Below, one piece after another: positions 24,110 through 35,724 of a stretch of 64,000 nucleotides of DNA. The notes beneath the pieces were generated by a model. That model was not told where the DNA came from, did no database searches, and saw nothing but the letters and a program-made list of their open reading frames with translations. Each line of letters opens with the position of its first letter. Within the stretch, counting starts at the first letter, position 1. The position numbers and the translations under genes are program-made. This DNA is from Albugo candida (lineage: Eukaryota > Oomycota > Peronosporomycetes > Albuginales > Albuginaceae). The stretch is from contig CAJNAR010000164.1 in NCBI GenBank assembly GCA_905220665.1, forward strand, positions 372,001-436,000, in the 5' to 3' direction.

Positions 24110-26150
24110 TCTTGGACTCTATTGAGAGCAACGCCGTCTACTTCTTTCTCTCATGTCATAAAAAGCACTATATAGACCAACAAGAGCGGACAATCAATAA
24201 CTGCGGTATATAATTCTTGAAGACGTGCTCGCTGATTCTGTTTGCATGGGTTCCATGCTTGATGATTAGCGCTTGTTGGCACAGTGCATCCTTGAATTAG
24301 CTTGATTTCTTTTATCAAACTTCATTATAATAGGCGGGCACAATCAGATAACGACTCAAAACATACTAAAACGATATTTAAGAAACGTCTACATCACAAA
24401 CTAGACAAACTTCTCCTTGTCACAGCCGTTGAGAGTAATATATATCAATATATTCATGTGAAGAAGATCAAGTCAACAGCTACTTTGAGCAGTGCCGCCC
24501 GCATAACCTTGACAAAGACTTCTTTCAGCAAAGAGCTTCAAGTATTGGCTAAGAGAATGTAAGAGAATGCTAGTAGCAAAAGGAACAATTACACAGCACG
24601 TCAAAGCAGCGAATTCCTCAGCTTCTCTCAATCATTCAGTAACACCGCGAAAGGAATCGATTCTCGGGTCGCTGAAGCCTGCAAAATGAGCTATTTGTGT
24701 GCCATAGATGCTTCGAGTTGGGTCACGTGAGCGAAATATTGTCTAAGAGGGGAACTGATTCAACAAAACGCTCAAGTATAATGCGTGACACATCCACTTT
24801 GGTTAAAAGATTTTTTAACTCCCCATACGTGGATAAGAAAAAATCCAGAGCACTGAAATACGAAGTATTTTTGGGTCGAATTATTCGCTAGATTTGCTGG
24901 CGTAAGCCATCTTTACGCGAGGCAGGACCACAACAAATAGCTCATGCAAACTTTCCTTTTGACTAATGGGATGACTAGTCTTGCTGCAGCTAACTCGAGC
25001 TTCTCATGGATTGAACACGACTCGCCTTTATCGAACAAGGTGCAAAAGTATCGCACCAATCTCTAGATAGGATAATATAAAGCAGTTCAGCGGTCTAGCA
25101 TTGCATGAGGACTCGACTAGCCAGTCGACTCAATATATGCATGTTTTGCAGCTTCGTACAAATATCATACATACCTTTTTGATGTTCAAATAAGCAGCTG
25201 CCGTCATAAACTTATCTGCAATGATAATGTCCACATGACCCCATCTTTAAATTTCTAGGCCGACATGAATTACGAGACCTTTTCAGATTGCCAGCCGTAT
25301 ATTTATGAGCCATGATGCGTCCTGGCTTCGCTGAAAATTTGATAACATGGATCTTGATTGATTTGATTGAAATTTCCATATTCAATGGAACTGACATGAT
25401 CGAACGGAGACATCCGAGGGTGTAAGAGAGATCACATGGACATGTTGTATGCAACTTGTGTAAGCCGCGGACGAATGTAGAGCTTTACCCAATGCACGAG
25501 ACTCTTGCGCTATTGCACGGTGACTTGCTTACATCAGGACTGCATAAGGTGAAGAGCTCGCAGGTCGGATTGATCAGATGCTATAGAGATCGGCTGATGA
25601 CGTGACGTGAAGCCGAAGGTGATCGATTGAAGTAAGTATCCTTCAGGGATTTGAGATATGGTAAATGGATGGAGCAGAACAACAACGCATTAATGGTCAG
25701 GACACATACTCTCTCAAAATACATGCCTGTATTTGTAGGAAAACAGTCCGTAGATAAATTATACTGTCATAAAGAGTGTAGAAATACGATCTTCTCGGTC
25801 TTGATGAAATGCGAGTCGTGTCAGCATAGGAACGGTCTGATCAATGACTAGGCGGATGATAACGAGGATTTCAGTCGCGCCTGAAAGTGGCAGACTCGGT
25901 TTAGTAGCATAACTGCAGTAGGAGCACTGATTCTATCCAACTGCACCTTTCAACATGATTGATACTGTCTAGACTAGCAATGTCTTCAAAGCACGGAACC
26001 AAGCTACGAGATACCTTTGTAGCTCAACTTATATGACATGAGTGAAGCTAGGTAATTATTGTAATGCATCTGCTGGAGGGTCTTCTAATTTGAGCACAAA
26101 CATGCGGTATTGGACGCACGATTTATGTGCCTGGTCTTTTTCTTGTAACA
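24110..26150. other. Gene-poor stretch
   Basis: Two kb with only short ORFs. The best (24302-24562, Lys-rich) has no motif, signal peptide or splice context. No RNA gene or clear repeat recognised. It marks the start of the accessory block. Confidence 0.4.
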
Positions 26151-26151
26151 A

Positions 26152-26717
26152 GCACGTCGAATCACGCACGACGAAGGCTGCTTTTTCGGAAAGTAGATGA
26201 GCTCGGCTACTGGTCAGGAAGTGTACGACTATACCACCTTCCCCTATCAACCTTACGGGGTTCCTTCTGCTAGTAAAAAATTTAACGCGCCACTATTGTT
26301 GCAATTACTCGTGCGTGCGGCCAGGCACGTGCGCGCCATTTATGCGAAAGCAATCACTGCTTTCAAGCTGAGTCTAGTCTGTCCAGTTATAAGCTTCCTC
26401 GCAGCGCAAGAGAAAATTGATCACCTAGTCTAAGTCTTCCAAGAGATAGATTGGGACCAGAAGTCTTCGGTCGGAGTTTTGTGATACATTCGACTTACTG
26501 AATCAGAGTTGTAAACTTCACAAACGTGATAATGTAAGAGAAGTGACCACTTAGAACAAGACCGGAGATTTTGAATACAACTAGTAGACTCTCCAAGACT
26601 ACATGGACCTACATGAACGTTCTGGCTTTTGCTGGATTTATTGGCATTCTACAAACCTGTATCGCGTTCAATTCGTCTCATTCTTCAATTTTCTTGTCAA
26701 CACAGCTCACCAGTACG
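26152..26717 (+). repeat. Diverged upstream duplicate block, copy A
   Basis: Ordered matches link this stretch to 49393-50020. Both contain CACGTCGAATCACG, then a (G)CTTTTTCGGAAA / GCTTTTCGAAA motif, TTGCAATTA followed by a GTGCG run, an ACTTnGAACAAGnCCG motif near 26550, and the core promoter. The order is kept while spacing drifts (566 versus 628 bp to the start codon). This suggests an old segmental duplication carrying the secreted-protein gene with its promoter. Confidence 0.55.
26678..26693 (+). promoter_or_regulatory. Oomycete Inr/FPR core promoter (copy A)
   Basis: TCATTCTTCAATTTTC matches the oomycete initiator plus flanking promoter region consensus exactly. It lies 25 bp before the ATG at 26718 and is shared, with changes, by the two paralogues at 44744 and 50021. 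Confidence 0.75.
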
Positions 26718-27304
26718 ATGAAAACTCACATCTCGATTGCGTGTATGCTGGTATTTGCAAACTCATCTCATGGGATGGCACTGTGAGAAGGTATTGAAGG
26801 AAGAAAGGATACTAGCAACACTTGGAGTAAAAATGGACTCCAGCGCAAATTTCGTGAAAGCTTACCCGTCTCTCGTCGAAATTTAATGGAAGGCAGCTTG
26901 CCTATTTTTGATTATGAAGATCCTTCTGCATATTCAGCAGCTGGTGTTTCTCAAGCAGCAAAACAAGTATCGGCGCCTTCAGTGTTTCCATTTGTACCGA
27001 GCACGGATACTTCAAGTCCTACTGGAGATACTCGTTCATGGGCATCCAAAATATAAATAAGAATTTTCCAGATGACTTAGGTATAAATGTAGATCGAACT
27101 GCGCTGGGACAACTTAATCAAGCGAGAAAACATTTTCTTGACGGTGGCACGATGCAGCCTCCGGGTCATTCGTCTGAAGTATCTGCAAATTTACCTAAAC
27201 CAGTTGCCTCCCCCAAACATGTTTCATCCAGCAAGAAAAAATCCAAGTCTGGAAAACTCGAAAATTTCAAGAGAGCGAAAATAAAGCAGAAAACGGATAT
27301 ATAA
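26718..27304 (+). pseudogene. Broken secreted effector-like gene (paralogue A)
   Basis: The ATG at 26718 opens a signal peptide (MKTHISIACMLVFANSSHG) almost identical to that of the paralogue at 44744. Codon 23 is TGA where the other two copies have CGA (Arg), a single C-to-T change. The downstream frame continues without other stops through an R-N-L-M motif (residue 54) and an acidic patch. It then meets a stop at about 27055, where a different frame (27038-27304), Lys-rich at its end, continues. So there is one nonsense change and one probable frameshift, or an unrecognised intron at the second site. The promoter is intact. Read-through or an expressed truncated peptide cannot be excluded. 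Confidence 0.6.
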
Positions 27305-27544
27305 GGGACAAGTACAAGAAAAAAACGAAACAACGCTTAGTCGTTTATCCCTCGAATTCGAATGAGCAGCCTTTTCACCCATCTTCATTTACCAACTCTT
27401 CCTACATACTTTTTCTTTCACCCATGAGCATTTCTCAGCTATGACCCTATCAAGCCTTGACAAATTCAGTACATCAAAAGGACAATAGAGTAGTGGAACA
27501 GTTGGGCTGTCGGATCAGCTTACTGTTTGCATGTGTTGACAAAG

Positions 27545-28275
27545 TTTTTGGAAGTGACAAACTTTACTGTATGCGCTATCGCTTTTCGTCAGTGCTCGGT
27601 TTTCTTGAACTCCATGCCCACTATTCACCACATTTGGGTTCAGCCTCTGTGCACATTCTCAGTCTTTCTTTGGCAGCATCTACTGCAACCTCGTGCAACA
27701 GATTGCTTCGTGACCAATCATTGCCCTGGAAACGGTTCATGAACTGCCAAGTATATCTTCGAACTTTCTTCTCGTTCCAAAGGAGCAAATGAAGCTCGTT
27801 TATGATGTGGCCTTAACGCGCTTTGAATCTCGATTGTTTCTGCCCGCAAAATCTCAGAGTCTGAACATTCCTGAAGCGCTTAGGACAATACTATGTTTTT
27901 ATCTTTGCTATTTCCAAAACGGGCTTTCACGCGTATGGACTTGAGCCACAAAAACACATCATTTCTCGCATAATTTAGACGAGTGAGTTTTCAAACGGAT
28001 CTTGCCTTCGTCACGGCGGTCACTTTTCCTCCAGTCGGTTCGATAAAATACACAGAGGCTTGCCCAGCCACACGCCCAGCCACACTATCCCGTCCGAGTA
28101 GAATTGAATACATTAAACTGGCACGGGAGGTGCGTGTGCTCTGGCTTAAGCAAGATTTAGCAAGAAGTGATCTAGCCACCTCAATCTCGTCGTTCTCCCA
28201 TTCAAGTTTTTGCAGCTGCAAGAAAGATCGTTCGCTGCTTGGAGGGGCCCTAAATGCTGGACGTAGGATCAATCA
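27545..28275 (-). pseudogene. Decayed, inverted fragment of the PRP6 gene
   Basis: The minus strand is a diverged copy of the 3' third of the PRP6 gene at 41035-43992 (roughly its bases 43040-43970). Recognisable pieces are LEWENDEIE.AR.LLAK, KVT.VTKARSV, the stretch beside CATTTGCT..CTGGAACGA, and GAGGCTGAACCCAAATnnGG. There are in-frame stops, frameshifts and an internal deletion between the first two pieces. No function is expected. It lies just downstream of the broken secreted-protein gene. Confidence 0.8.
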
Positions 28276-28599
28276 AGCGTTCTGAATAGAGCCATTTGTT
28301 CACGCTTCTTTTGCTGATATATGCCACAGAGTTTCTGTATTCTAAAAACCTACTGGTGGAACAAGTAGCTGAGTAATCAGTGCTATCGCCACTTCATCAG
28401 AACTGCGGTTCGCATAGGATTTTTGCCACTTCGGTATAATCTTTTCTTTTGTGCGATCGCATGCAACTATATTAAATGCTTGCCGGGAATATACTATGAG
28501 CACACTCTTAGTTACTGGGCTTAGCACACATACTGAAAAACGCAAATGTCTTTTATTTCTCGTTATGATGGCATGATTCTCAGGTTAGTGATACTTCTT

Positions 28600-30062
28600 C
28601 TAGCTGACAGGGGCCCTGAAAGACGCCACAGTACCGATGTAGGCAAGAATGAGAGAAATTGTAGCTATGAAGACATTAAGCCACTTTTCTGCTTCACCAA
28701 GTGCTGACCAGAACAATTTCAAGTAGCAAACACATGGGAAGAATACAGACACCAGCATTGCAAAGAAAGCGCCAATAAATGAAGTTATCCGTGCGAATTC
28801 TGGGACAAACAAAGCACACATAAGTGCTGCTGTTGCCAAAGCAGTTCGGATAATAACTCCAATTGTTTGTGTTTTGCAAGTGACTGGCGCTCTCTCGGAT
28901 GTATCGAGAATCAGCTCCTCAATAGCCAATGCTACTGGGTTCAGTGTTATGGCAAGCTTGGACATCGGATTGAGCACAATGGTCCATAGCATCAATTTTA
29001 CCAGGTGACCTTCGAAGCTGTCCATCAGATTCAATGTGATCTCCTTCTTCGTCTTATCTCCATACATCAAATACCCACAGAGTTCAACAGCTCCGTAAAT
29101 GACCACTACTATGCCGTATGCAACATTTAAGACTTGCGGAAATTCTTCTCGACGTTTCATGGAGCTACAAATTGACGGAAAAACTGAATGCCCGCCAAAA
29201 GCAACCATTGTCAAACCGATTGAGAGTGGAATACGATCATATGATGCTATCCACCGAACCGGTTGCGGCTCCAATAGACTTCCGATTTCTCCATTTTCTG
29301 CCATTGACCCAACGTACAGAATCGTGTACAAACAAAAGATGGAAGAGAGTATGCCAATGATACTGAAATACGAAAGCAATGACAAATGGCGTGTCCAAGT
29401 CGTCGGCAGGACGATCAGATAACATATAATCGTCATTTTTGATTCCGCAGTTGAAGGTACTAATGCTGCCAAAGTGTCTCCCACTATTTGCATCAATGGT
29501 TTGAGTATAGATATGGGGTAAGTCGTCAAAAATGCATACTCAGTATGTAAAACATCGACGCGGCGGTGAATAGTTCTGTGAAAAACACAACGCTGATGAA
29601 AACACGACCATATATTCCGAACGCGGCTTGGCCGATATCAGGATATGTCTAAGAAGGCGAGTGAGACAGGTCAATACTCAAATTGTAAGCACTGGACACC
29701 TGCATGCCGGTCTGATAACCCAGACATTTTCCAAGTAGTTTTCCAGTGTAATTAGTCACACCTGCAAAAAAGATAAAGAAGACACCGCCTGCAAGTATAC
29801 CGCTCGAACGCAATGCAAAAGGACCGGATAGTATACCAACGCCTAACAAGACGTTCACGGAATTAAATACAGCTGACTGAAACGAGGTTTTCATCGCTAA
29901 TGTGACTTCATAATGCTGATGAGACTCTGAGGCTTTATGATCGATTTGTGGTGATAATATGCCAAAACCCTCAGGTGAAGGTGTATCTGGTGGAAATGTA
30001 AACGTCTGTTTTAATGCTGGTGAAGGTAATCTGCCCGGTAGTTCATTAGGTGTTGTTGGCAC
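28600..30062 (-). CDS. Amino-acid transporter of the AVT/SLC32-SLC36 family
   Basis: Aa_trans family membrane transporter, probably vacuolar. Three exons: 30062-29700, 29648-29540 and 29483-28600; 451 aa. A hydrophilic N-terminus of about 55 residues precedes span 1, with the family hallmark FNSVNVLLGVGILSGPFALR. Then come TYPDIGQAAFGIYGR and VVFFTELFTAASM, and later VAFGGHSVFPSI (the conserved G-H-x-x-F-P) and LNPMSKLAITLNPVALAIEE. About eleven spans can be counted. The second intron splits a Met codon (phase 1). Length and motifs fit vacuolar AVT1-like or SLC32-type proteins; substrate cannot be told. Confidence 0.92.
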
Positions 30063-30765
30063 GATTTCTGTATCTAATTCTGAACCTACCTAGAGTCCAC
30101 ACCTTGTTCGAATGTTTGCGGCCATTTGTTCGGCAAACGAGAACGTTTTCGGAAAGATCCGTTTTCAAGTGTTGCGTACGAATGAGTCATCTATACTTTA
30201 TCAAAGTGTACTTTCGGCCGACAGAAAGATGCCTTTTTGTCGATCTTTTATTTGTAATAATTAAGGAAATAGGCGCCTTCGACTTCAAGATGCTAACTTA
30301 GAATATTATATAATCACGCATAGGACGTTTCTAGAGCACCATTGCACAGCTAGAAGCTTTGAGTAAATATCATAGAGGATGACTGCAGTGGATGTTGTTA
30401 CTTTATGCCTATATCAGCTCGTCTTTTTGAAAGCACCCCCATTTTGGTACAAGCCAGGATCTTGTTGCTCTCAACAGCTCGATCAAATCCGACCTTGATC
30501 GGTATTGATGATGGATATCCTGCATACCATGCAAGTAATAATTACGGTGTTCTAGCAGCGCAAGCAAGAATCTTTCATTTTTTTTAATCGCAATCCGATT
30601 TGATTGGAAGGATCGGACAGGCTAAGCAAAGATTGTGCCTCAGCTCGAAAAGAATGATGCTATGAGCTCTTTGACCGACCAGCCTTTGAGCAGCTATGTT
30701 TCTCCTTTTTGCATACAAAATGGCAGCCTAATCTTTCACTGTGGATTCACAACACGCAATGCATC
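30063..30765. other. Intergenic stretch, nothing firm
   Basis: Short ORFs only. It may include the 3' exon of the Alba-like candidate to the right, but I could not place it. Confidence 0.35.
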
Positions 30766-30769
30766 TTTA

Positions 30770-30980
30770 TTGAACATTATGGATTGTTGGAAATGGGTAT
30801 CTTTTGGCTATCTTTGTGACGATTACCGCGCGGGTATAAAGTCCAACTGATACAAGTCCAAAACTGTCTGCATCCCGCTCTAGTAGATAAGACACGAACT
30901 TGATAGATCGAGCTTTTATCATTACAAAATCTCCGCATTGCGTAAAGTCTCTGCTGGGGAGCCACAATATACGTAAATAC
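30770..30980 (-). CDS. Possible Alba-fold RNA/DNA-binding protein exon
   Basis: A minus-strand segment reads MIKARSIKFVSYLLERDADS, then FGLVSVGLYTRAVIVTKIAK and RYPFPTIHNV. Spacing resembles the Alba core: K-x(5)-YLLxE, a G-x-x-x-A pattern, then I-x-K-x(5)-HxV. A TAG/CAG-rich stretch before it could be an acceptor. No complete gene could be assembled, and the central residues (VGLYTRAV rather than the usual GxAI) deviate. This is a weak family guess. Confidence 0.3.
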
Positions 30981-31015
30981 ACTATGCGATTTATCGCGTT
31001 ACTGCTGCGGATCAA

Positions 31016-31560
31016 TGCAGCTGAGAAAATGGTTTTGGCTGAAAAGAGTAATTGTCGGACTCATAAAGATCGTACTCAATGCATTTCGATGGTGTACAAA
31101 TCGTCGACTCGGGGACACTGCTTCGGTTTGGCATTGCATTTAAAAAAAGGCGTGTCTAACTTAAGGTGAATCCGGACCGAATATTTACGCCTAAGCCGTG
31201 TGTAGCGAGCTTTATAGCGTCTCAAAGCCTTATTCAAACATGAGAGCTCCACCTCATCGTCAGAATATGTAATCTGGACTACTCACTTAATTACAAGACA
31301 AGGATGGGTTCTTCAGTTCGTTGTGTGAGAATCCCCGTTCGAGTCTTACCCTCCTCTTATGAGAAGTGATGAAGCCACAAAGAAAAATGGATCATACTTT
31401 TCTAATTTCACTCAAAGAATCGCATCTGAAAAGCTAATAGTGTAGCCCTACAGTGGCATTACGTCTGTGATTCCTGTGAAAGTGGATGCTTCGTGGCGTG
31501 ATATTTATTCTAGTCTATCCGGCGATCTAAAGCCAAAAATGATCAAACTGATGGCCACGA
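31016..31560. other. Intergenic stretch downstream of the primase gene
   Basis: About 550 bp with short ORFs only. A GTTCGAGTC motif near 31340 looked like a tRNA B box, but no cloverleaf could be built around it. Confidence 0.35.
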
Positions 31561-31562
31561 GT

Positions 31563-32987
31563 CTACCAATCACCGGTGAACGCTGCGCTGCTCTCCCTTC
31601 CTTCTCGTTCCTTCGCTTTAGATGCCAAGAGTAGCGGCTTGAGGAACTTTCTCTCGAAAAATTCGATATGGTACTGTAGACTTGTATGGTTGAGTATCGA
31701 CTTTGAGTCAGAATCTGATGTCTTATTTCCATTGAGTTCTTCTTGCAGTAAAGCAAGCGTAGGTGCGTTGGCTGGGTTAAATTCTTCAATGGTCTCGGGA
31801 TCGATCGGTACACATATGCGACCAGTCTTGGGATGCACTGCAAACGGACTCTTCAATAGATGGTTTCGCTGTTTGCTCACATTAACATCTAATCTGGGAT
31901 ACAGATACGAGCAAACAATTTCTTGTAGACATCCTTTAAGCTGTTGAAGATTCTTTTTGCGTTCGGAGTCCTCTGAATACGCCGTGTACGTCCGCTTGTT
32001 GTTCTGGCCTTTGTTTACTAATGCAGTTTGCACTGCATTTTGTACATCATCCCATTTCGCTTTCGGACTTTGAGATTCTGCCAAAGGAGTCCTCCACTTT
32101 TCGGCCAGAGCATTTCGAATGTCTTCGTCAGGGATCATATCGAGTAGCTTATTATATTCTTTTTGATGATGCAGGATGTCCTGTCCGTTTTCGGATAGAA
32201 CGATCTCATAAAATAGGGGCTCAAGTATCTCATTGGCCCGATGTAAGGAGGGATGAAGAGGATATCTCAAATGCACCTTACGTTTAGAATGCTCGTTTCC
32301 TTCCACGAGACTAAGATAATGCACAATAGATGTCCGAGCCTCATTTGTTAGCACGCGGGCCTTGTCATCAGCAACCCAGCAATGTACACCTCTTCGTCCG
32401 CTATACACCCATAGGATATGCTTGAATCCGAAATCTTCGCGCAAAGCGTAATTAAGTACTTTGACTGCTGCTATCATAAAACTCCAGCAGCGAGAACATG
32501 TAGATGCTTCTCGACAACAGGTTCGAGTGTCATCATAATCAGTCAAATCAATATCGAAAACCAGTTCTCTCTGTTCTGCAATAAACTCATTCGGATTTAC
32601 TTTTCCCTTATCCGCAGGGGAGATCGAGAATACGGCTCCGATGTCGACTTTAGAAGGCAATTGTTTGAGCATTGCATTACGAAATTCTTGGTCATTCTGA
32701 AAAGTTTTATATCGTATATAGGTCCCGTTTTCCAATGTAAATGAGAATTCACGTCGCCTCAAGTATTCTTCACCTGGGAATCGATTTAGCATATTTACAA
32801 AGCAATAGGAGGCAGGTATTACCGCCATCATACGAGAGCCATTTCGTAAGCAATTCATATGGAAACAACCGTTCTGAAAGCACAGCAGCATGAAAAACGT
32901 CAGATTTGAAGTATGAGATGCCAATTTGCTATCCTTACCATAGTACACATGCAATAATTCCGGTGAAAACACTTCATTCTCATTCAT
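31563..32987 (-). CDS. PRIM1: DNA primase small (catalytic) subunit
   Basis: Makes RNA primers for DNA polymerase alpha at the replication fork. The whole span is open in one frame, but alignment to the family shows two introns inside it: 32938-32874 (65 bp) and 32822-32774 (49 bp). Together they are 114 bp, so the frame survives without a stop. Spliced, the N-terminus reads VYYERLFPYELLTKWLSYDG, as in the family, and the protein is 436 aa (human about 420). Catalytic motifs are ELVFDIDLTDYDD (metal-binding Asp), SGRRGVHCWVADD, and PRLDVNVSKQRNHLLKSPF. Cysteines in CCREASTCSRCW match the structural zinc site. The true start is the ATG at 32987. Confidence 0.95.
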   Translation of the reverse strand: MNENEVFSPELLHVYYGKDSKLASHTSNLTFFMLLCFQNGCFHMNCLRNGSRMMAVIPASYCFVNMLNRFPGEEYLRRREFSFTLENGTYIRYKTFQNDQEFRNAMLKQLPSKVDIGAVFSISPADKGKVNPNEFIAEQRELVFDIDLTDYDDTRTCCREASTCSRCWSFMIAAVKVLNYALREDFGFKHILWVYSGRRGVHCWVADDKARVLTNEARTSIVHYLSLVEGNEHSKRKVHLRYPLHPSLHRANEILEPLFYEIVLSENGQDILHHQKEYNKLLDMIPDEDIRNALAEKWRTPLAESQSPKAKWDDVQNAVQTALVNKGQNNKRTYTAYSEDSERKKNLQQLKGCLQEIVCSYLYPRLDVNVSKQRNHLLKSPFAVHPKTGRICVPIDPETIEEFNPANAPTLALLQEELNGNKTSDSDSKSILNHTSLQYHIEFFERKFLKPLLLASKAKEREGRESSAAFTGDW

Positions 32988-33240
32988 TTCGAGTTGAATT
33001 GATGCTACCGCGGCTCTTGCTACCAATCACATCCACTTCTTGAAACATCTAACTGCAATTCAAATTTTCTGTAACTCAAAATCATCATATACTTGTTAGA
33101 AAGCAGCCAAAGAAACAGCGCGTGTTTTAGTCGCACGTTTGCATCCAACGAGAGCACTGCTTTACGATATCACTAAAACTATACCGATAACATCAACGTG
33201 AAAACTTCAAGCGTGTATTTGATCGATTAAATTGCCCTGC

Positions 33241-35342
33241 ATGAATAGTAATCAAAGCTCCGGTCGTAACAATAATAATAAGCCCGCAGCTCGCTTGACT
33301 CAATCCTTTGCTCGTCCACCAAGTATCTCCTCTGCTCCGTTACTCCATCCACAGCGGTGGGTCAATAACGAAAGAAGTGATTTCACAGAAATGTCGGCGC
33401 ATTCCATATCGTCGCCTGGCAGTCACTTTCCAGCAAAGCAAAAAGGTACAGCGCGACCGCTCTTCCCTCCACCACCGTTAAGATCATCTACTATATCATC
33501 TATTCAGCATTCAAGCCTTGCAAATAGCGTAACAAGAACGGATAATAGTTGTCAAAATCAAAATGGCTGGAAATGGAGCAATGGCTCAGCTTTTCTTCAA
33601 GAGAAAGCCACTCCTCCAGCTCCCATTCGATTTAACATCACCCGTCCAAATCTGCTGAATACATCTCGGTTGAATAAAGCGATCGCATCGTCTTCTCATG
33701 CATTCGCGACCACACAACCACTTGCGAACTCCACTCAAGCACAAACCAAATGGCCAGAATCGCTCCAAGATTATGTGAAAAGAGCTTTTGCAAGATGCAA
33801 AGGAGCTACTGATCAAGCTGTGACCCAGAATGCATTAAAAGAGCTGATTACAGAGGCTATCGCAAAAAATCACCTATGGACCAAGGATTGGATTTTCGAG
33901 CCGTTACCTCGTTTGGTATCTGATGGGAACAATGTTCAATCAAATGTAGATAAAAGCTCACCAGCTGCATGTACAGCGGCCATGAAGAAGTCACGTTTTC
34001 ACCCAATTTCTACTCCTCTTTGCGCAAACTCTAGAACACCGACAATGGAACAAAGCTCAGCCATCCCGATTCTGAGTACTACGAATGAAAATTTACCAAT
34101 CTCAATAGCACCAACAGTGAATTCTGTGATTACGAAAGGCAACAAAAGAAGAAAAAAGTAAGCGAGTCATGCTTTCCGTCCGTACCATCTTCCAACAACA
34201 CTCATTTTGTCTTTGCACGTAGGAACAATAAACAAAAGCAAGCTGTAGTAGCAAATCTTACACCAGAAGAAAGCATGCGTAAAACGCAACGGCAACAGCG
34301 GTTTTTGAAAGATCAAGTCGAAATTGCAAAGCAAAGAATTTACACATCAATGGAGACGAAACCATCCAGGGTTCTTAATGTTGAAGGTGATTTAGATTTA
34401 GAAGCCATGACGATTAAAGGAACTTGTCAGAAAGTAGAGAAGGAATATTTGCGACTCACATCACCACCGCATCCATCAACCGTGCGTCCGGAAAATATAT
34501 TGCGAAAAGCTTTGGATCTGATACAAACAAAATGGAAAGACGGATCTTGTGACTACATTTACGCATGCAGCCAACTCAAGTCAATACGCCAAGATTGCAC
34601 GGTTAGATCTGCAAAGTGTTGCAGCCTATCAAAGTATGATCGTCATTTGTGACCAAATGCATTTTTCTAGGTCCAGCGCTTGAAGAATGCTTTCACTGTC
34701 AAAGTGTATGAGTCACATGCGCGAATTGCACTACAATCGGGTGATATCAATGAATTTAACCAGTGCCAAACTCAATTGCATGAGCTGTACGAAGAGGCAA
34801 TTCCAGGAGAGGCAATTGAGTTTCTAGCATATCGGATTTTATATTGCATTTATGTTGGTCTACAAGCAAAAAAAGCAGATTCCAACACTGGTACGTTAGG
34901 TATGTATAATGTTCTGTGTTTGCTGTCTCCACAGCTGCGTCAAGACAAGGTCGTTGCACACGCATTGCATGTGCGTGAGGCCGTCGCCTCAAACGATTAT
35001 CATCAATTCTTCAACCTCCATTCGGAGGCACCCAATATGTCTGGATACCTGATGAATGCTATGGTCACAACAGTTCGATTACGTGCTCTACGTATTATGT
35101 GCAAAGCGTATGCTAGCTTCCTACATCTACCTGACATCTCATTCTTCTTTTTTAGATATCGGCCACATCTCTGTCTGAACTTTATTAAGCGAGAATTCAG
35201 GTTACGTGGTCTTGAAGGCAGAAGATTTATTAAGGAGTGCGGCATTCTACTCGTAAATGATAAAACAGGCGAGAAGAAACTGGTGGACACAAAAAACTCG
35301 GAAATTGTCTCAGTTCTTAGCGATCAATCGTCTCTTATTTAG
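33241..35342 (+). CDS. LENG8-like SAC3/GANP-domain protein
   Basis: Member of the SAC3/GANP/THP3 group tied to mRNA export and splicing. Four exons: 33241-34157, 34223-34601, 34671-35107 and 35156-35342. The N-terminal 150 residues are Ser/Asn/Pro-rich and low complexity. Then comes PESLQDYVKRAFARCK, near the basic region TPEESMRKTQRQQRF typical of LENG8. The C-terminal SAC3/GANP domain has AFTVKVYESHARIALQSGDI, EFLAYRILYCIY, and DYHQFFNLHSEAPNMSGYLM. The last intron (48 bp, GTATGC..TTTTAG) is a multiple of three without a stop, so an unspliced frame would add 16 spurious residues. It is convergent with the glycyl-tRNA synthetase gene. Confidence 0.88.
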
Positions 35343-35724
35343 TGACGACACTAACACAAAAACCGAACAATTCTCGTCATTTTGCTATTTTGTTTTAGTC
35401 AGTCAATTGCTATAAGGTGAGTCATGACGCAAATTAGTCAAGCTTCAAGACTCGGCACGTGCAAGGAGGGACCCATGAATTTCACAGAAATCTCCCAAAC
35501 ACTCAGGATTGTAATGGGGATAATTGAGTAAAGAATTATCAATCTGACTTATGAGTTTGCATGCGAGCAACTAGCACAATGTGACGTCAAGATTTGCTGA
35601 TACGTTATTTGAAAGTGGGTTCTCGGGAATTGTTTGCAAGTCATGGCCCTAAGTTTTGGAAAAAATCCACTCGATTGCCGATTCCGAAATGAGCTCGTAT
35701 CACATCGATGCATCTGCACGGCTC

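Noticed and set aside
27457..27792. Plus ORF of 111 codons
   Set aside because: It is antisense to the decayed inverted PRP6 fragment and explained by it.
29099..29422. Plus ORF of 107 codons within the amino-acid transporter
   Set aside because: Antisense to conserved membrane segments.
31301..31370. Possible tRNA (GTTCGAGTC, B-box-like)
   Set aside because: No A box at the right distance and the flanking bases do not pair as T-stem or acceptor stem.
31505..31843. Minus ORF overlapping the end of the primase gene in another frame
   Set aside because: The primase frame has conserved motifs through this region; this ORF has none.
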